64,000 nucleotides of DNA from Hephaestia sp. MAHUQ-44 (GTDB taxonomy: Bacteria; Pseudomonadota; Alphaproteobacteria; Sphingomonadales; Sphingomonadaceae). Positions 8,918-17,442 of the stretch are shown one piece after another. The notes under the pieces were generated by a model that made no database searches, had not been told where the DNA came from, and saw only the letters and a program-made list of their open reading frames with translations. Location of the stretch: NCBI RefSeq assembly GCF_023806085.1, contig NZ_JAMSLX010000005.1, positions 124,001 through 188,000 on the forward strand, read 5' to 3'. Each line of letters starts with the position of its first letter. Positions within the stretch are counted from its first letter, which is position 1. The position numbers and the translations under genes were made by a program.

Positions 8918-9400
8918 ATGACCGATAACAAAGATCATCATATGCGCATCGACGTCGATCTGGTGCGCCAGCTTGCCGAGATGCTCGACTCCACCGGGCT
9001 GACCGAGATCGAGGTCGAGGATGGCGACCGCAAGGTACGCATCGCGCGCACCGCCGCTGCCGCCGCACCGGTGCAATACGCCGCCGCGCCCGCGATGCCG
9101 GCACCCGCTGCCGCGCCTGCCGCCGCCGCGCCCGCGGCCGAGGCGCCCGCCGCTGCGGCGGTCGGCGCCAATGCCGTGCGATCGCCGATGGTGGGCACCG
9201 TCTATCTGGCGAGCGAGCCGGGCGCGAAGCCGTTTTCGAGCGTCGGCCAGACCGTCGCCGCCGGCGACACGCTGGTGATCGTCGAGGCGATGAAGGTGAT
9301 GAACCCGATCGTCGCGCCGTCCGCCGGGGTGGTGAAGGCGGTGCTGGTCGAGAACGGCCAGCCGGTCGAGTTCGATCAGCCGCTGGTCGTGGTTGAATAA
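8918..9400 (+). CDS. accB: Acetyl-CoA carboxylase biotin carboxyl carrier protein
   Basis: The product has 160 residues. The N-terminal domain is [25 protein letters not shown], followed by a long Ala/Pro linker (about 45-82). The biotinyl domain has [10 protein letters not shown] with the biotin-accepting Lys126. It carries carboxybiotin between AccC and the carboxyltransferase in the first step of fatty-acid synthesis. The start is ambiguous: ATG 8918 gives the family-like opening and has a purine-rich gggaaaaggg upstream, while an in-frame GTG at 8897 follows aggagg by five bases and would add seven residues. Confidence 0.94.
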   Translation: MTDNKDHHMRIDVDLVRQLAEMLDSTGLTEIEVEDGDRKVRIARTAAAAAPVQYAAAPAMPAPAAAPAAAAPAAEAPAAAAVGANAVRSPMVGTVYLASEPGAKPFSSVGQTVAAGDTLVIVEAMKVMNPIVAPSAGVVKAVLVENGQPVEFDQPLVVVE

Positions 9401-9426
9401 AAGATTTTGGCAGCGTTTTCCCAATT

Positions 9427-9478
9427 GTTCGGGCTGAGCCTGTCGGAGCCTGCCCTTCGACAGGCTCAGGGCGAACGG
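9427..9478. repeat. Dispersed intergenic palindrome, short copy 3
   Basis: A compact copy of about 52 bp: gttcgggctgagcctgtcgg, a short loop, then gcccttcgacaggctcaggg and cgaac. It sits in the accB-accC gap, 32 bases before the accC start, and so is transcribed inside the operon, where it would form a stable RNA hairpin. Confidence 0.8.
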
Positions 9479-9509
9479 GGGAAAGCGCGTGCTCACGGGA
9501 AATGCGTCC

Positions 9510-10868
9510 ATGCGTGAAATCAAGAAACTGCTGATCGCCAATCGTGGTGAGATCGCGCTGCGTATCCATCGCGCGTGCCACGAAATGGGGATCAAGACGG
9601 TCGCGGTGCATTCGACCGCCGATGCCGACGCGATGCACGTCCGGCTCGCCGACGAAGCGGTGTGCATCGGCCCGCCGAGCGCGACCGATTCGTACCTCAA
9701 CATCCCCAACATCATTTCCGCGGCCGAAATCTCGGGCGCGGACGCGATCCATCCCGGCTACGGTTTCCTGAGCGAAAACGCCAAATTCGCCGAGATCGTC
9801 GAGGCGCACGACCTGATCTTCGTCGGCCCCAAGCCCGAACATATCCGCATCATGGGCGACAAGGTGGAGGCCAAGCACAGCGCGGGCGCGCTCGGCCTGC
9901 CGCTGGTGCCGGGTTCGGACGGCGCGATCAGCGATATCGACGAGGCCAAGCAGATCGCGCGCGAGATCGGTTATCCGGTGCTGATCAAGGCCGCCTCGGG
10001 CGGCGGCGGGCGCGGCATGAAGGTGGTGCCCGACGAGGACCATCTCGAAACGCTGATGAGCCAGGCGGGGAGCGAGGCGAAGGCCGCGTTCGGCGATGCC
10101 ACCGTCTATATGGAGAAATATCTTGGCAACCCGCGCCACATCGAATTCCAGATTTTCGGCGATGGCGAGGGCAAGGCAATCCACCTCGGCGAGCGCGACT
10201 GCTCGCTCCAGCGCCGCCACCAGAAGGTGCTCGAGGAAGCGCCCTCGCCGATCCTGAGCCGCGCCGAGCGCGACCGGATGGGCGGCATCGTCGCCAAGGC
10301 GATGGCCAACATGGGCTATCGCGGCGCGGGGACGATCGAGTTCCTGTGGGAAGACGGCGAATTCTACTTCATCGAGATGAACACCCGGCTTCAGGTCGAG
10401 CATCCGATCACCGAGATGATCACCGGGCTCGATCTGGTGCGCGAACAGATCCGCGTCGCCGAGGGCAGAGGGCTGACCTGCACGCAGGACGAGGTCCGTT
10501 TCGAGGGCCATGCGATCGAATGCCGGATCAACGCCGAGGACCCGCGCACCTTCGCGCCGTCGCCGGGCACCGTCACGCAGTTCCACGCCCCCGGCGGGAT
10601 GCACGTTCGCGTCGATAGCGGGCTGTATACCGGGTATAAGGTGCCGCCTTATTACGACAGCATGATCGCCAAGCTGATCGTCTACGGCACCACGCGCGAG
10701 CGCTGCCTGATGCGGCTCAAGCGCGCGCTGGAGGAATTCGTGATCGAGGGGATGAAGACCACGATCCCCTTGCACCAGGCATTGCTCGACGATCCCGACT
10801 TCCAGCGCGGCGACTATACGATCAAATGGCTCGAGGAATGGCTCGCGCGCGAACAGGCCAAGGGGTAG
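9510..10868 (+). CDS. accC: Acetyl-CoA carboxylase biotin carboxylase subunit
   Basis: The product has 452 residues, matching the family. [19 protein letters not shown] is the canonical N-terminus and sets the start; an in-frame GTG at 9489 would add seven residues inside the spacer. ATP-grasp features are present: GGGGRGM at 164-170, [12 protein letters not shown], and [14 protein letters not shown] with the metal-binding Glu and catalytic Arg. It carboxylates the biotin on AccB using ATP and bicarbonate. It is the third gene of the aroQ-accB-accC string. Confidence 0.97.
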   Translation: MREIKKLLIANRGEIALRIHRACHEMGIKTVAVHSTADADAMHVRLADEAVCIGPPSATDSYLNIPNIISAAEISGADAIHPGYGFLSENAKFAEIVEAHDLIFVGPKPEHIRIMGDKVEAKHSAGALGLPLVPGSDGAISDIDEAKQIAREIGYPVLIKAASGGGGRGMKVVPDEDHLETLMSQAGSEAKAAFGDATVYMEKYLGNPRHIEFQIFGDGEGKAIHLGERDCSLQRRHQKVLEEAPSPILSRAERDRMGGIVAKAMANMGYRGAGTIEFLWEDGEFYFIEMNTRLQVEHPITEMITGLDLVREQIRVAEGRGLTCTQDEVRFEGHAIECRINAEDPRTFAPSPGTVTQFHAPGGMHVRVDSGLYTGYKVPPYYDSMIAKLIVYGTTRERCLMRLKRALEEFVIEGMKTTIPLHQALLDDPDFQRGDYTIKWLEEWLAREQAKG

Positions 10869-10922
10869 CACGACGCAACCGCCGCCGGGAACTTTCGCGG
10901 GCACCCCGCATCTAATGCGATC

Positions 10923-11627
10923 ATGACGATCGCACACCACGCCCCGGCTACCCCCCGCCCTGACGACGACCTGCTGCGCCGCGCGCGCGCAGGCGATCGC
11001 GATGCCTTCTCCACGATCATGACGCGGGGCAACCAGCGGCTGTTCCGCATCGCGCGCAGCGTGGTGGGCAACGACAGCGAGGCCGAGGACGTCCTCCAGG
11101 AAAGCTATCTGCGGGCGTTCCGGGCGATCGGGGGGTTTCGCGGCGACGCCGACGTCATGACCTGGCTGACCCGGATCGTCGTCAACGAAGCGCGCGGACG
11201 GCTGCGCAAGCGCCGCCCCACGGTGGGGCTCGAACAGATCGAACGCGCGCAGGAAGCGGGCGCGGCGATCATCGCCTTCCCCACCCCGCCGGGCTTCGCC
11301 TCCCCCGAGGCGGCGGCCGAATCGGCACATTTGCGGCGGATGATCGAGGCCGCGATCGATGAACTGTCCGAACCGTTCCGGCTGGTGTTCATCCTGCGCG
11401 ACGTCAACGGCCGCTCGATCGAGGAGACCGCCGACGCGCTCGGTATCCCGGCGGCGACCGTCAAGACGCGGCTCCATCGCGCACGACGGCAGATGCGCGC
11501 CGCGATCGACGATCGCCTGCGCGCGACGATCGCCGAGGCCTTCTCGTTCCTCGGCCCGGCCTGCGCACGGATTACGGCCACGGTGCTGGCACGGCTCGAC
11601 GAGCAAGAGGTTGGCGTGGAGCGTTAG
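10923..11627 (+). CDS. RNA polymerase sigma factor, ECF (sigma-70) family
   Basis: The product has 234 residues. Region 2 (about 24-90) reads RLFRIARSVVGNDSEAEDVLQESYLRAFRAI...DVMTWLTRIVVNEARGRLRKRR. Region 4 (about 150-200) has RLVFILRDVNGRSIEETADALGIPAATVKTRLHRARRQMR, a clear helix-turn-helix. There is no region 1.1 or 3, so it is an ECF factor. A C-terminal extension of about 30 residues follows region 4. No anti-sigma gene is adjacent: the next gene encodes a short hydrophobic protein without a zinc motif, beyond a hairpin and a repeat element. The promoter group and signal are unknown. Confidence 0.9.
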   Translation: MTIAHHAPATPRPDDDLLRRARAGDRDAFSTIMTRGNQRLFRIARSVVGNDSEAEDVLQESYLRAFRAIGGFRGDADVMTWLTRIVVNEARGRLRKRRPTVGLEQIERAQEAGAAIIAFPTPPGFASPEAAAESAHLRRMIEAAIDELSEPFRLVFILRDVNGRSIEETADALGIPAATVKTRLHRARRQMRAAIDDRLRATIAEAFSFLGPACARITATVLARLDEQEVGVER

Positions 11628-11628
11628 G

Positions 11629-11681
11629 GTCGCCTCCACGCCCGAGGAGGCGACACCGGCCCCCTCCCCCCACGGCCGGTG
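11629..11681 (+). terminator. Tandem hairpins after the sigma factor gene
   Basis: gtcgcctcc/ggaggcgac (11629-11654) is a perfect nine-base stem starting just after the stop codon. caccggcc/ggccggtg (11654-11681) is a second stem sharing its edge. Neither is followed by a T run, so termination is probable but not certain. Confidence 0.55.
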
Positions 11682-11712
11682 CCGCCTCCGGTTGTCGGCG
11701 CTTCACCGCCTA

Positions 11713-11867
11713 AGAGTCTGTTTGAGAAATTGCGAAACAGCGATTTCTGGAGCGGCACCGGCCCACTCTCCCACCCGGCCACCCAATGCGATTATCCTAT
11801 GGGTGACCGGGTGGGGGAATGGGCCGGCACCGCAATGCGCCGGAAGGCGCATTCTCAAACAGGCCCT
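11713..11867. mobile_element. MITE-like inverted-repeat element (about 155 bp, non-coding)
   Basis: The ends are tctgtttgagaa and ttctcaaacagg. Inside lie long matching arms: ggcaccggcccactctccca with cacccggccaccca on the left, and tgggtgaccgggtggggg with aatgggccggcacc on the right. They surround atgcgattatccta. Almost the whole element can fold as one hairpin. It has no coding capacity, so if mobile it would depend on a transposase elsewhere. It fills most of the 307-base gap between the sigma factor (ends 11627) and the membrane protein (starts 11935); the rest of that gap shows only the two hairpins after the sigma gene and a ribosome-binding site. Confidence 0.65.
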
Positions 11868-11934
11868 GAAACCAGCGGGAACCTTTCGGTTGCCCCCACC
11901 ATCCAATCGGCGGGCTTTCAGGGGAGAAGACATC

Positions 11935-12279
11935 ATGCTCGTTTATGCAGTCATCGCTTTTGCCGTCGCGGCGGTCGGCGGCCTGATACTGGCCGCGTCG
12001 GTCTTGCGCGGCCAGCTCGCGCCCTGGGCGCTGTCGCTCGTCCATGCCGCACTGGGCGCCACCGGGCTGGTGCTCGTCTTGGTGGCGGTGCTCGGCGGGG
12101 CCGGCGGCCATGCGCCGCTCGCGCTCATCATCCTGCTGGTCGCGGCGCTCGGCGGGTTTTTCCTCGCCTCGTTCCATCTGCGTAAGGCCCCGGCCCCCAA
12201 GCCGGTGGTGATCGTCCACGCCGCCGTTGCGGTGACCGGTGTCGTGCTGCTCGCCTGCACCGCGTTCGGGATCGCGTGA
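11935..12279 (+). CDS. Small multi-pass membrane protein of unknown function
   Basis: The product has 114 residues and is nearly all hydrophobic. It has about four transmembrane helices (roughly 2-22, 30-54, 57-80 and 89-112), with only a short loop HLRKAPAPKP of charge between helices 3 and 4. The ATG follows ggggagaaga. The stop is seven bases before the DUF2231 gene, suggesting co-transcription. I do not recognise a family or function. Confidence 0.7.
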   Translation: MLVYAVIAFAVAAVGGLILAASVLRGQLAPWALSLVHAALGATGLVLVLVAVLGGAGGHAPLALIILLVAALGGFFLASFHLRKAPAPKPVVIVHAAVAVTGVVLLACTAFGIA

Positions 12280-12286
12280 GGCCGCG

Positions 12287-12715
12287 ATGCGGCTGATCGG
12301 CCACCCGCTGCATCCGATGCTGGTCCATTTCCCGATCGCCTTCTGGGTGGCGGGAAGCGTGGGCGACGTGCTGACGCTGGCCGGACTGGCCGGGGCACGC
12401 CCGATCGCGTGGCTCGCGATCGGCGTGGGCGACGCGGTCGCGCTGGCGACGATGGCGGCGGGACTGGTCGATTTCACCGCGCTCGACGAACGGCTGGTGC
12501 CCGCCGCGATGCGCCACATCGCGCTGATGGCGACCGCGTGGCTGCTCTACACGATCGCCTTCGTGTGGCGCAGCCATGGGTTCGCCCCCGGCGACGGGCC
12601 GGTATTGTTGCCGGCCTTGTGTGGGTTTGCCGGGATGATTGCGTTGCTGGGCGGTGCGTGGCAAGGCGGCGAGCTGGTCTATCGTCACGGCGCAGGGGCC
12701 ATTCCCCAACGGTAG
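12287..12715 (+). CDS. DUF2231 domain-containing membrane protein
   Basis: The product has 142 residues. It opens MRLIGHPLHPMLVHFPIAFW, the conserved HPxHP...HFP motif of DUF2231 proteins, and has about four transmembrane helices. A conserved His falls in each of the first and third hydrophobic segments (MRHIALMATAWLLYT), which suggests metal or haem contact but is unproven. It follows the small membrane protein by seven bases and probably shares its transcript. Function is unknown. Confidence 0.85.
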   Translation: MRLIGHPLHPMLVHFPIAFWVAGSVGDVLTLAGLAGARPIAWLAIGVGDAVALATMAAGLVDFTALDERLVPAAMRHIALMATAWLLYTIAFVWRSHGFAPGDGPVLLPALCGFAGMIALLGGAWQGGELVYRHGAGAIPQR

Positions 12716-12804
12716 CGTATCCGGCGCGATCGGCGTAACCGGTGACGCATGACGCTGATCGCTGCACCGCATGGGCACGCTACCGCTCCGGCGACGGGCT
12801 GACG

Positions 12805-13236
12805 ATGCGCGTGGCGCGGCGGCATCTCCGACGTCGGCGGTCGCGCCGGTTCTGGCTGGCAACGCTCGCGCTGGCAGCGATCGTGGTGGCGGCGGGGCTG
12901 GTGTGGCAGCAGCAGCGCGCGCGCCCCGACCCGGCCGTGCTACTCTCCGACCGTCAGCAGCGCGTCGCGGCGGCATCGGCGGCGTTGCGCGCCGATCCCA
13001 ATGTCGCCGATCTGGTCTATTCGCCGCGCGCCGACCAATGGGACGTGACCCCCGCCATGGCCAGTGCCGATGCGACCGCGTTTGCCCGTTATATCTGTTT
13101 CGTGCTTGATACCCACCGCGTCACGCATCCTACGACGAGCGTGCGCGTTATCGACAATGAAGCGCTCGATGCGAGCGGGTTCGATTACAATCAGGCCAGC
13201 CGTGGCCGGCTGACCTGCGGAACGGAGACACAATGA
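12805..13236 (+). CDS. Hypothetical membrane-anchored protein
   Basis: From the chosen ATG the product has 143 residues: an Arg-rich N-terminus (VARRHLRRRRSRRF), one transmembrane helix at about 15-33 and a probable periplasmic domain ending RGRLTCGTETQ. An in-frame GTG at 12742 would add 21 residues; neither start has a good ribosome-binding site. Its TGA overlaps the arsC ATG by four bases (ATGA), so the two genes are probably translationally coupled. I do not recognise the C-terminal domain. Confidence 0.6.
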   Translation: MRVARRHLRRRRSRRFWLATLALAAIVVAAGLVWQQQRARPDPAVLLSDRQQRVAAASAALRADPNVADLVYSPRADQWDVTPAMASADATAFARYICFVLDTHRVTHPTTSVRVIDNEALDASGFDYNQASRGRLTCGTETQ

Positions 13237-13568
13237 AGGCGACCATCTGGCACAACCCGCGCTGTTCCAAATCACGGCAGGCGCTGGCGATCCTCGAAGA
13301 CGCGGGCGCCGAGGTGACGGTGATCGATTACCTCAAGAACCCGCCGGGCGCGGGCGACCTCAAGGCGCTGTACGCACGCGCCGGGATGACGCCGCGCGAG
13401 GGGCTGCGCACCGCCGAAGCCGGCGCCAAGCCGCTGAAGGACGCCGACGATGCCGCGATTCTCGCCGCGATGGCGGCCGATCCGATCCTGATCGAGCGTC
13501 CGCTGGTCGCCACCGACAAGGGCGTGGTGCTCGGCCGCCCGCCCGAGAAGGTGCGCGAGATCCTCTGA
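13233..13568 (+). CDS. arsC: Arsenate reductase (glutaredoxin-type, ArsC family)
   Basis: The product has 111 residues with a thioredoxin-like fold. HNPRCSKSR carries the catalytic Cys11. The three arginines that hold arsenate in the plasmid-type enzyme appear to be present in TPREGLRT, LIERPLV and LGRPPEKV. Such enzymes reduce arsenate to arsenite with glutathione and glutaredoxin. No arsenite pump or ArsR gene is adjacent, so a housekeeping or YffB-like role is possible. It overlaps the upstream hypothetical gene by four bases and precedes the phospholipase-D-like gene by four. Confidence 0.87.
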   Translation: MKATIWHNPRCSKSRQALAILEDAGAEVTVIDYLKNPPGAGDLKALYARAGMTPREGLRTAEAGAKPLKDADDAAILAAMAADPILIERPLVATDKGVVLGRPPEKVREIL

Positions 13569-13572
13569 GCCG

Positions 13573-15129
13573 ATGGCACGCCCCACCCCCGCCCTCGAGC
13601 CCGGCCGCAATTGCTGGCGCATCGCGCGCGCCGACCGCGCGAGCGTGATCGTCGATGCCGCCGATTATTTCCGCGTCGCGCGCACGGCGATGACCGATGC
13701 GACGCACCAGATCCTGCTGATCGGCTGGGATTTCGACGCGCGGATCAAGCTGGTCCATGACGACGCCACCGCCGACGAGGTGCCCGTATCGGTAGGGCAT
13801 TTCATCGACTGGCTGGTGGCGCACACGCCAACGCTGCATTTCAATATCCTGCGCTGGGATGTGGGCGCGATCAAATCGGTCTTTCGCGGCAAGACGATCT
13901 TCACGATCGCGCGCTGGATGGCGCACGACCGGATCACGCTCAAGCTCGACGGCGCGCACCCGACCGGCGCCTCACACCACCAGAAGATCGTGGTGATCGA
14001 CGATTGCCTCGCCTTTTGCGGCGGGATCGACATGACCGACGATCGTTGGGACACGCGCGCGCATGATGACGACGCGCCCGAGCGCATCCAGCCCGACGGC
14101 AAGCCTTATGATCCGTGGCACGATGCGACCACCGCGATCGCGGGGCCGGCGGCGGCGGCCCTGGGCGATCTCTCTCGCGCGCGCTGGGCGCGGGCGGGCG
14201 GAACCCCGCTGCCCGTGCCGCCCGCCACCGACGCGTGCTGGCCCGAGGGGCTGGAGGTCGATTTCGACGATGTCGATCTCGCGATCTCGCGTACGGTGCC
14301 CGAGATGGACGGGGTGACGCCCGCGCACGAGATCGAGCAGCTTTATTGCGATCTGATCGCGCGCGCCGAGCGCTGGATCTATGCCGAAAGCCAGTATTTC
14401 GCGTCGCGCCGCGTGGCCGAGGCGATCGCCAGGCGGCTCGATGAGCCCGACGGCCCCGAGATCGTGATCCTCAACCCCGTCACCGCCGAAGGCTGGCTGG
14501 AGCCGATCGCGATGGATTCGGCGCGCGCGCGGTTGATGGAGGCGCTGCGGCGGCGTGACGCGCATGGCCGGCTGCGATTGTATCATCCGATGACCGCGGG
14601 CGGCACGCCGATCTATGTCCACGCCAAGATCATGATCGTCGATGGCGAAATTTTGCGGGTCGGCTCGTCCAATTTCAACAACCGGTCGATGCGGCTCGAC
14701 ACCGAATGCGACGTGACGATCGACGCGACGCGCAAGGGCAACGCCCATGCCGCGCCCGCGATCGCGCGAATCGCTCATGAACTGCTTGCCGAGCATCTGG
14801 GGGTGGCGCCCGAGACGATCGCGGCGCGGTTCGCCGAGACGGGGTCGCTGATCGCGACGATCGAATCGCTGCGCGGTGCGGGCAAGACGGTGCAGCCGTA
14901 TGAAATCCCCGATCTGGGCGAGGTCGAGGCCTGGCTCGCCGATCACGAGGTGCTCGACCCCGAAGGCCCCGACGCGATGTTCGAGGCGCCGACCGCGCGC
15001 GGGCTGTTCCGGCATCTGAGAGGCGGATCGAGCGGGAAGCCACGCCGCACAGCGCCGATCGCACTGGCGGCGGTGGGGGCCGCGGGGCTGGCCGGACTCG
15101 CCATCTGGCGGTCGACCCGAAAGCGGTAA
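13573..15129 (+). CDS. Phospholipase D-like domain protein
   Basis: The product has 518 residues with two HKD motifs: HQKIVVID (His136, Lys138, Asp143) followed by CGGIDMTDDRWDTR, and HAKIMIVD (His350, Lys352, Asp357) followed by RVGSSNFNNRSM. Both are complete, so a phosphatidyl-transfer or hydrolase activity is likely (phospholipase D or cardiolipin-synthase-like). The N-terminal half lacks the two transmembrane helices of classical Cls. A hydrophobic segment near 497-513 followed by RSTRKR suggests a C-terminal tail anchor. It lies four bases after arsC. The substrate is unproven. Confidence 0.86.
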   Translation: MARPTPALEPGRNCWRIARADRASVIVDAADYFRVARTAMTDATHQILLIGWDFDARIKLVHDDATADEVPVSVGHFIDWLVAHTPTLHFNILRWDVGAIKSVFRGKTIFTIARWMAHDRITLKLDGAHPTGASHHQKIVVIDDCLAFCGGIDMTDDRWDTRAHDDDAPERIQPDGKPYDPWHDATTAIAGPAAAALGDLSRARWARAGGTPLPVPPATDACWPEGLEVDFDDVDLAISRTVPEMDGVTPAHEIEQLYCDLIARAERWIYAESQYFASRRVAEAIARRLDEPDGPEIVILNPVTAEGWLEPIAMDSARARLMEALRRRDAHGRLRLYHPMTAGGTPIYVHAKIMIVDGEILRVGSSNFNNRSMRLDTECDVTIDATRKGNAHAAPAIARIAHELLAEHLGVAPETIAARFAETGSLIATIESLRGAGKTVQPYEIPDLGEVEAWLADHEVLDPEGPDAMFEAPTARGLFRHLRGGSSGKPRRTAPIALAAVGAAGLAGLAIWRSTRKR

Positions 15130-15175
15130 GCCGGGCTTTGCTCTAGCGAGTCGCGCGCGGCCCGGCTAAAGCCCG
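15129..15175 (+). promoter_or_regulatory. Two overlapping, mutually exclusive hairpins before purL
   Basis: agccggg/cccggct (15129-15135 with 15161-15167) and cgggcttt/aaagcccg (15132-15139 with 15168-15175) share bases, so only one can form at a time. They fill the 50-base gap between the phospholipase-like gene and purL. This could be a terminator or a simple leader switch. The second stem ends five bases from the purL ATG and would hide its ribosome-binding region. Confidence 0.35.
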
Positions 15176-15179
15176 CGTC

Positions 15180-17426
15180 ATGACCGACATCACCCCTGAA
15201 ATCGTCGCCCAGCACGGGCTCAGCGAAGAAGAATATGCGCGCGTGCTGCGCGCACTCGGCCGCGCCCCGAACCTTGTCGAACTCGGCATTTTTTCGGTGA
15301 TGTGGTCCGAGCATTGCAGCTACAAAAGCTCGCGCATCCATTTGAAAAAGCTGCCCACCACCGGCCCACAGGTGATTTGCGGCCCCGGCGAGAATGCCGG
15401 CGTGATCGACATCGGCGACGGCCCCGACGGAACCAAGCTGGCGGCGATCTTCAAGATGGAGAGCCACAACCACCCGTCGTATATCGAACCCTATCAGGGC
15501 GCGGCGACGGGCGTCGGCGGCATCCTGCGCGACGTCTTCACGATGGGCGCGCGGCCGGTGGCCAATATGAACGCGCTGCGGTTCGGTTCGCCCGACCACC
15601 CCAAGATGCGCCACCTGATCGCGGGCGTCGTCCAGGGCATCGGCGGTTACGGCAATTGCGTCGGCGTGCCGACGGTGGGCGGCGAGGTCAATTTCCACAG
15701 CGCCTATGACGGCAACATCCTGGTCAACGCGATGACCGTCGGCATCGCACAGGCCGACAAGATCTTCTATTCGGCCGCCTCGGGCGTGGGCAATCCGATC
15801 GTCTATGTCGGATCGAAGACCGGGCGCGACGGCATCCACGGCGCGACGATGGCCTCGGCCGATTTCGACGAGGATTCGGACGACAAGCGCCCCACCGTGC
15901 AGGTCGGCGACCCGTTCACCGAGAAATTGCTGATCGAGGCGTGCCTCGAACTGATGGCATCGGACGCGATCGTCGCGATCCAGGATATGGGCGCGGCGGG
16001 GCTCACCTCATCATCGGTCGAAATGGCGTCGAAGGGCGGCGTCGGGATCGAACTGGTGATGGACGACGTGCCGCAGCGCGAAACCGGCATGACCCCGTAT
16101 GAGATGATGCTCAGCGAATCGCAGGAGCGGATGCTGATGGTCCTCAAGCCCGGCCGCGAGCCCGAGGCCGAGGCGATCTTCCGCAAATGGGAATTGGATT
16201 TCGCGGTGATCGGGCATGTCACCGATACCGGGCGGATGGTGCTCAAGTTCGAAGGCGAGACGGTGTGCGACATCCCGCTGGCGCCACTCGCCGACGATGC
16301 GCCCGCCTATGACCGGCCGTGGGTGGCGACCATTCCTCCTGCCCCGCTGCACGATATTCCCGACGTGACCGACCTTGCCGCCGACCTCAAGACGCTGATG
16401 GGATCGCCCGATATCGCCAGCCGCCGCTGGATCTGGGAGCAATATGACCACATGGTCGGCGGCGACACCGTGCAGCGCCCCGGCGGCGACGCGGCAGTGG
16501 TGCGCGTCCACGGCACCGACAAGGCGCTGGCGATCACCACCGATTGCACCCCGCGTTACTGCTTTGCCGACCCCGTCGAGGGCGGGCGGCAGGCGATCGC
16601 GGAGGCCTGGCGCAACCTGACCGCGGTGGGCGCCACGCCGCTCGCGACCACCGACTGCATGAATTTCGGCAACCCGCAGCGGCCCGAGATCATGGGGCAG
16701 TTCGTCGGCTGCATCGAGGGCATGGCCGAGGCGTGCGCCGCGCTCGATTTCCCGATCGTGAGCGGCAACGTCAGCCTCTATAACGAGACCAAGAACGAGG
16801 ACGGCAGCGGCTCCGCCATCCTGCCCACCCCCGCGATCGGCGGCGTCGGGTTGCTCGAGGACTGGTCCAAATCGGCGACGATCGGTTTCAAGGGCAGCGG
16901 CGACGTGCTGGTGGTGATCGGCACGCGCGGCGGGCATCTGGGCCAGTCGCTGTGGCTGCGCGAAGTCCATGGCCGTGAGGGCACCGAGGCCGGGCCGCCG
17001 CCGCCGGTCGATCTCGCCGCCGAGCGCCGGACCGGCGATTTCGTGCGCGGCCAGATCAATGTCGGCGCGCTGACCGCGGTGCACGACGTGTCCGACGGCG
17101 GGCTTGCCGTCACGATCGCCGAAATGGCGCTGGCGGGCGATATCGGCGCGCTGATCCAGCCCGCCGGGCCGGGGCATATCGCCAAGCAATTCTTCGCCGA
17201 GGATCAGGGACTGTACGTCGCCACGGTCGATGACGCGCATCTGCTCGATTTCCTGACCGGCGCCGATGCCGCTGGGGTCGAGGTCGAGCGGATCGGGCGG
17301 ACCGCGGGCAAGCGGCTGATCTTCGAACTGGCCGACCACGATTTCTGCGTGCCGCTCGACGAGCTGCGCGCGGTGCACGAAGGCTTTTTCCCCGATTTGA
17401 TGGGGACCGGCGCCGCGCGCGGCTGA
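15180..17426 (+). CDS. purL: Phosphoribosylformylglycinamidine synthase, PurL subunit
   Basis: The product has 748 residues, the small-PurL form that works with separate PurS and PurQ. It performs the fourth step of purine synthesis, converting FGAR and glutamine to FGAM with [14 protein letters not shown] carries the catalytic His, [21 protein letters not shown] the substrate site, and [10 protein letters not shown] and the [10 protein letters not shown] repeat the two AIRS-like halves. No glutaminase domain is present, as expected. ATG 15180 is the only sensible start. purS and purQ are not in this window. Confidence 0.97.
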   Translation: MTDITPEIVAQHGLSEEEYARVLRALGRAPNLVELGIFSVMWSEHCSYKSSRIHLKKLPTTGPQVICGPGENAGVIDIGDGPDGTKLAAIFKMESHNHPSYIEPYQGAATGVGGILRDVFTMGARPVANMNALRFGSPDHPKMRHLIAGVVQGIGGYGNCVGVPTVGGEVNFHSAYDGNILVNAMTVGIAQADKIFYSAASGVGNPIVYVGSKTGRDGIHGATMASADFDEDSDDKRPTVQVGDPFTEKLLIEACLELMASDAIVAIQDMGAAGLTSSSVEMASKGGVGIELVMDDVPQRETGMTPYEMMLSESQERMLMVLKPGREPEAEAIFRKWELDFAVIGHVTDTGRMVLKFEGETVCDIPLAPLADDAPAYDRPWVATIPPAPLHDIPDVTDLAADLKTLMGSPDIASRRWIWEQYDHMVGGDTVQRPGGDAAVVRVHGTDKALAITTDCTPRYCFADPVEGGRQAIAEAWRNLTAVGATPLATTDCMNFGNPQRPEIMGQFVGCIEGMAEACAALDFPIVSGNVSLYNETKNEDGSGSAILPTPAIGGVGLLEDWSKSATIGFKGSGDVLVVIGTRGGHLGQSLWLREVHGREGTEAGPPPPVDLAAERRTGDFVRGQINVGALTAVHDVSDGGLAVTIAEMALAGDIGALIQPAGPGHIAKQFFAEDQGLYVATVDDAHLLDFLTGADAAGVEVERIGRTAGKRLIFELADHDFCVPLDELRAVHEGFFPDLMGTGAARG

Positions 17427-17442
17427 GCCGGCAGGCGGGGCG

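Noticed and set aside
8793..11639. Very long open frame on the minus strand opposite aroQ-accB-accC and the sigma gene
   Set aside because: It is antisense to well-recognised genes, has Arg/Pro/Ala-rich composition and no family resemblance; long antisense frames are expected at this GC content. The same applies opposite the ThDP enzyme (4066-5586) and the prolyl oligopeptidase (29230-31380).
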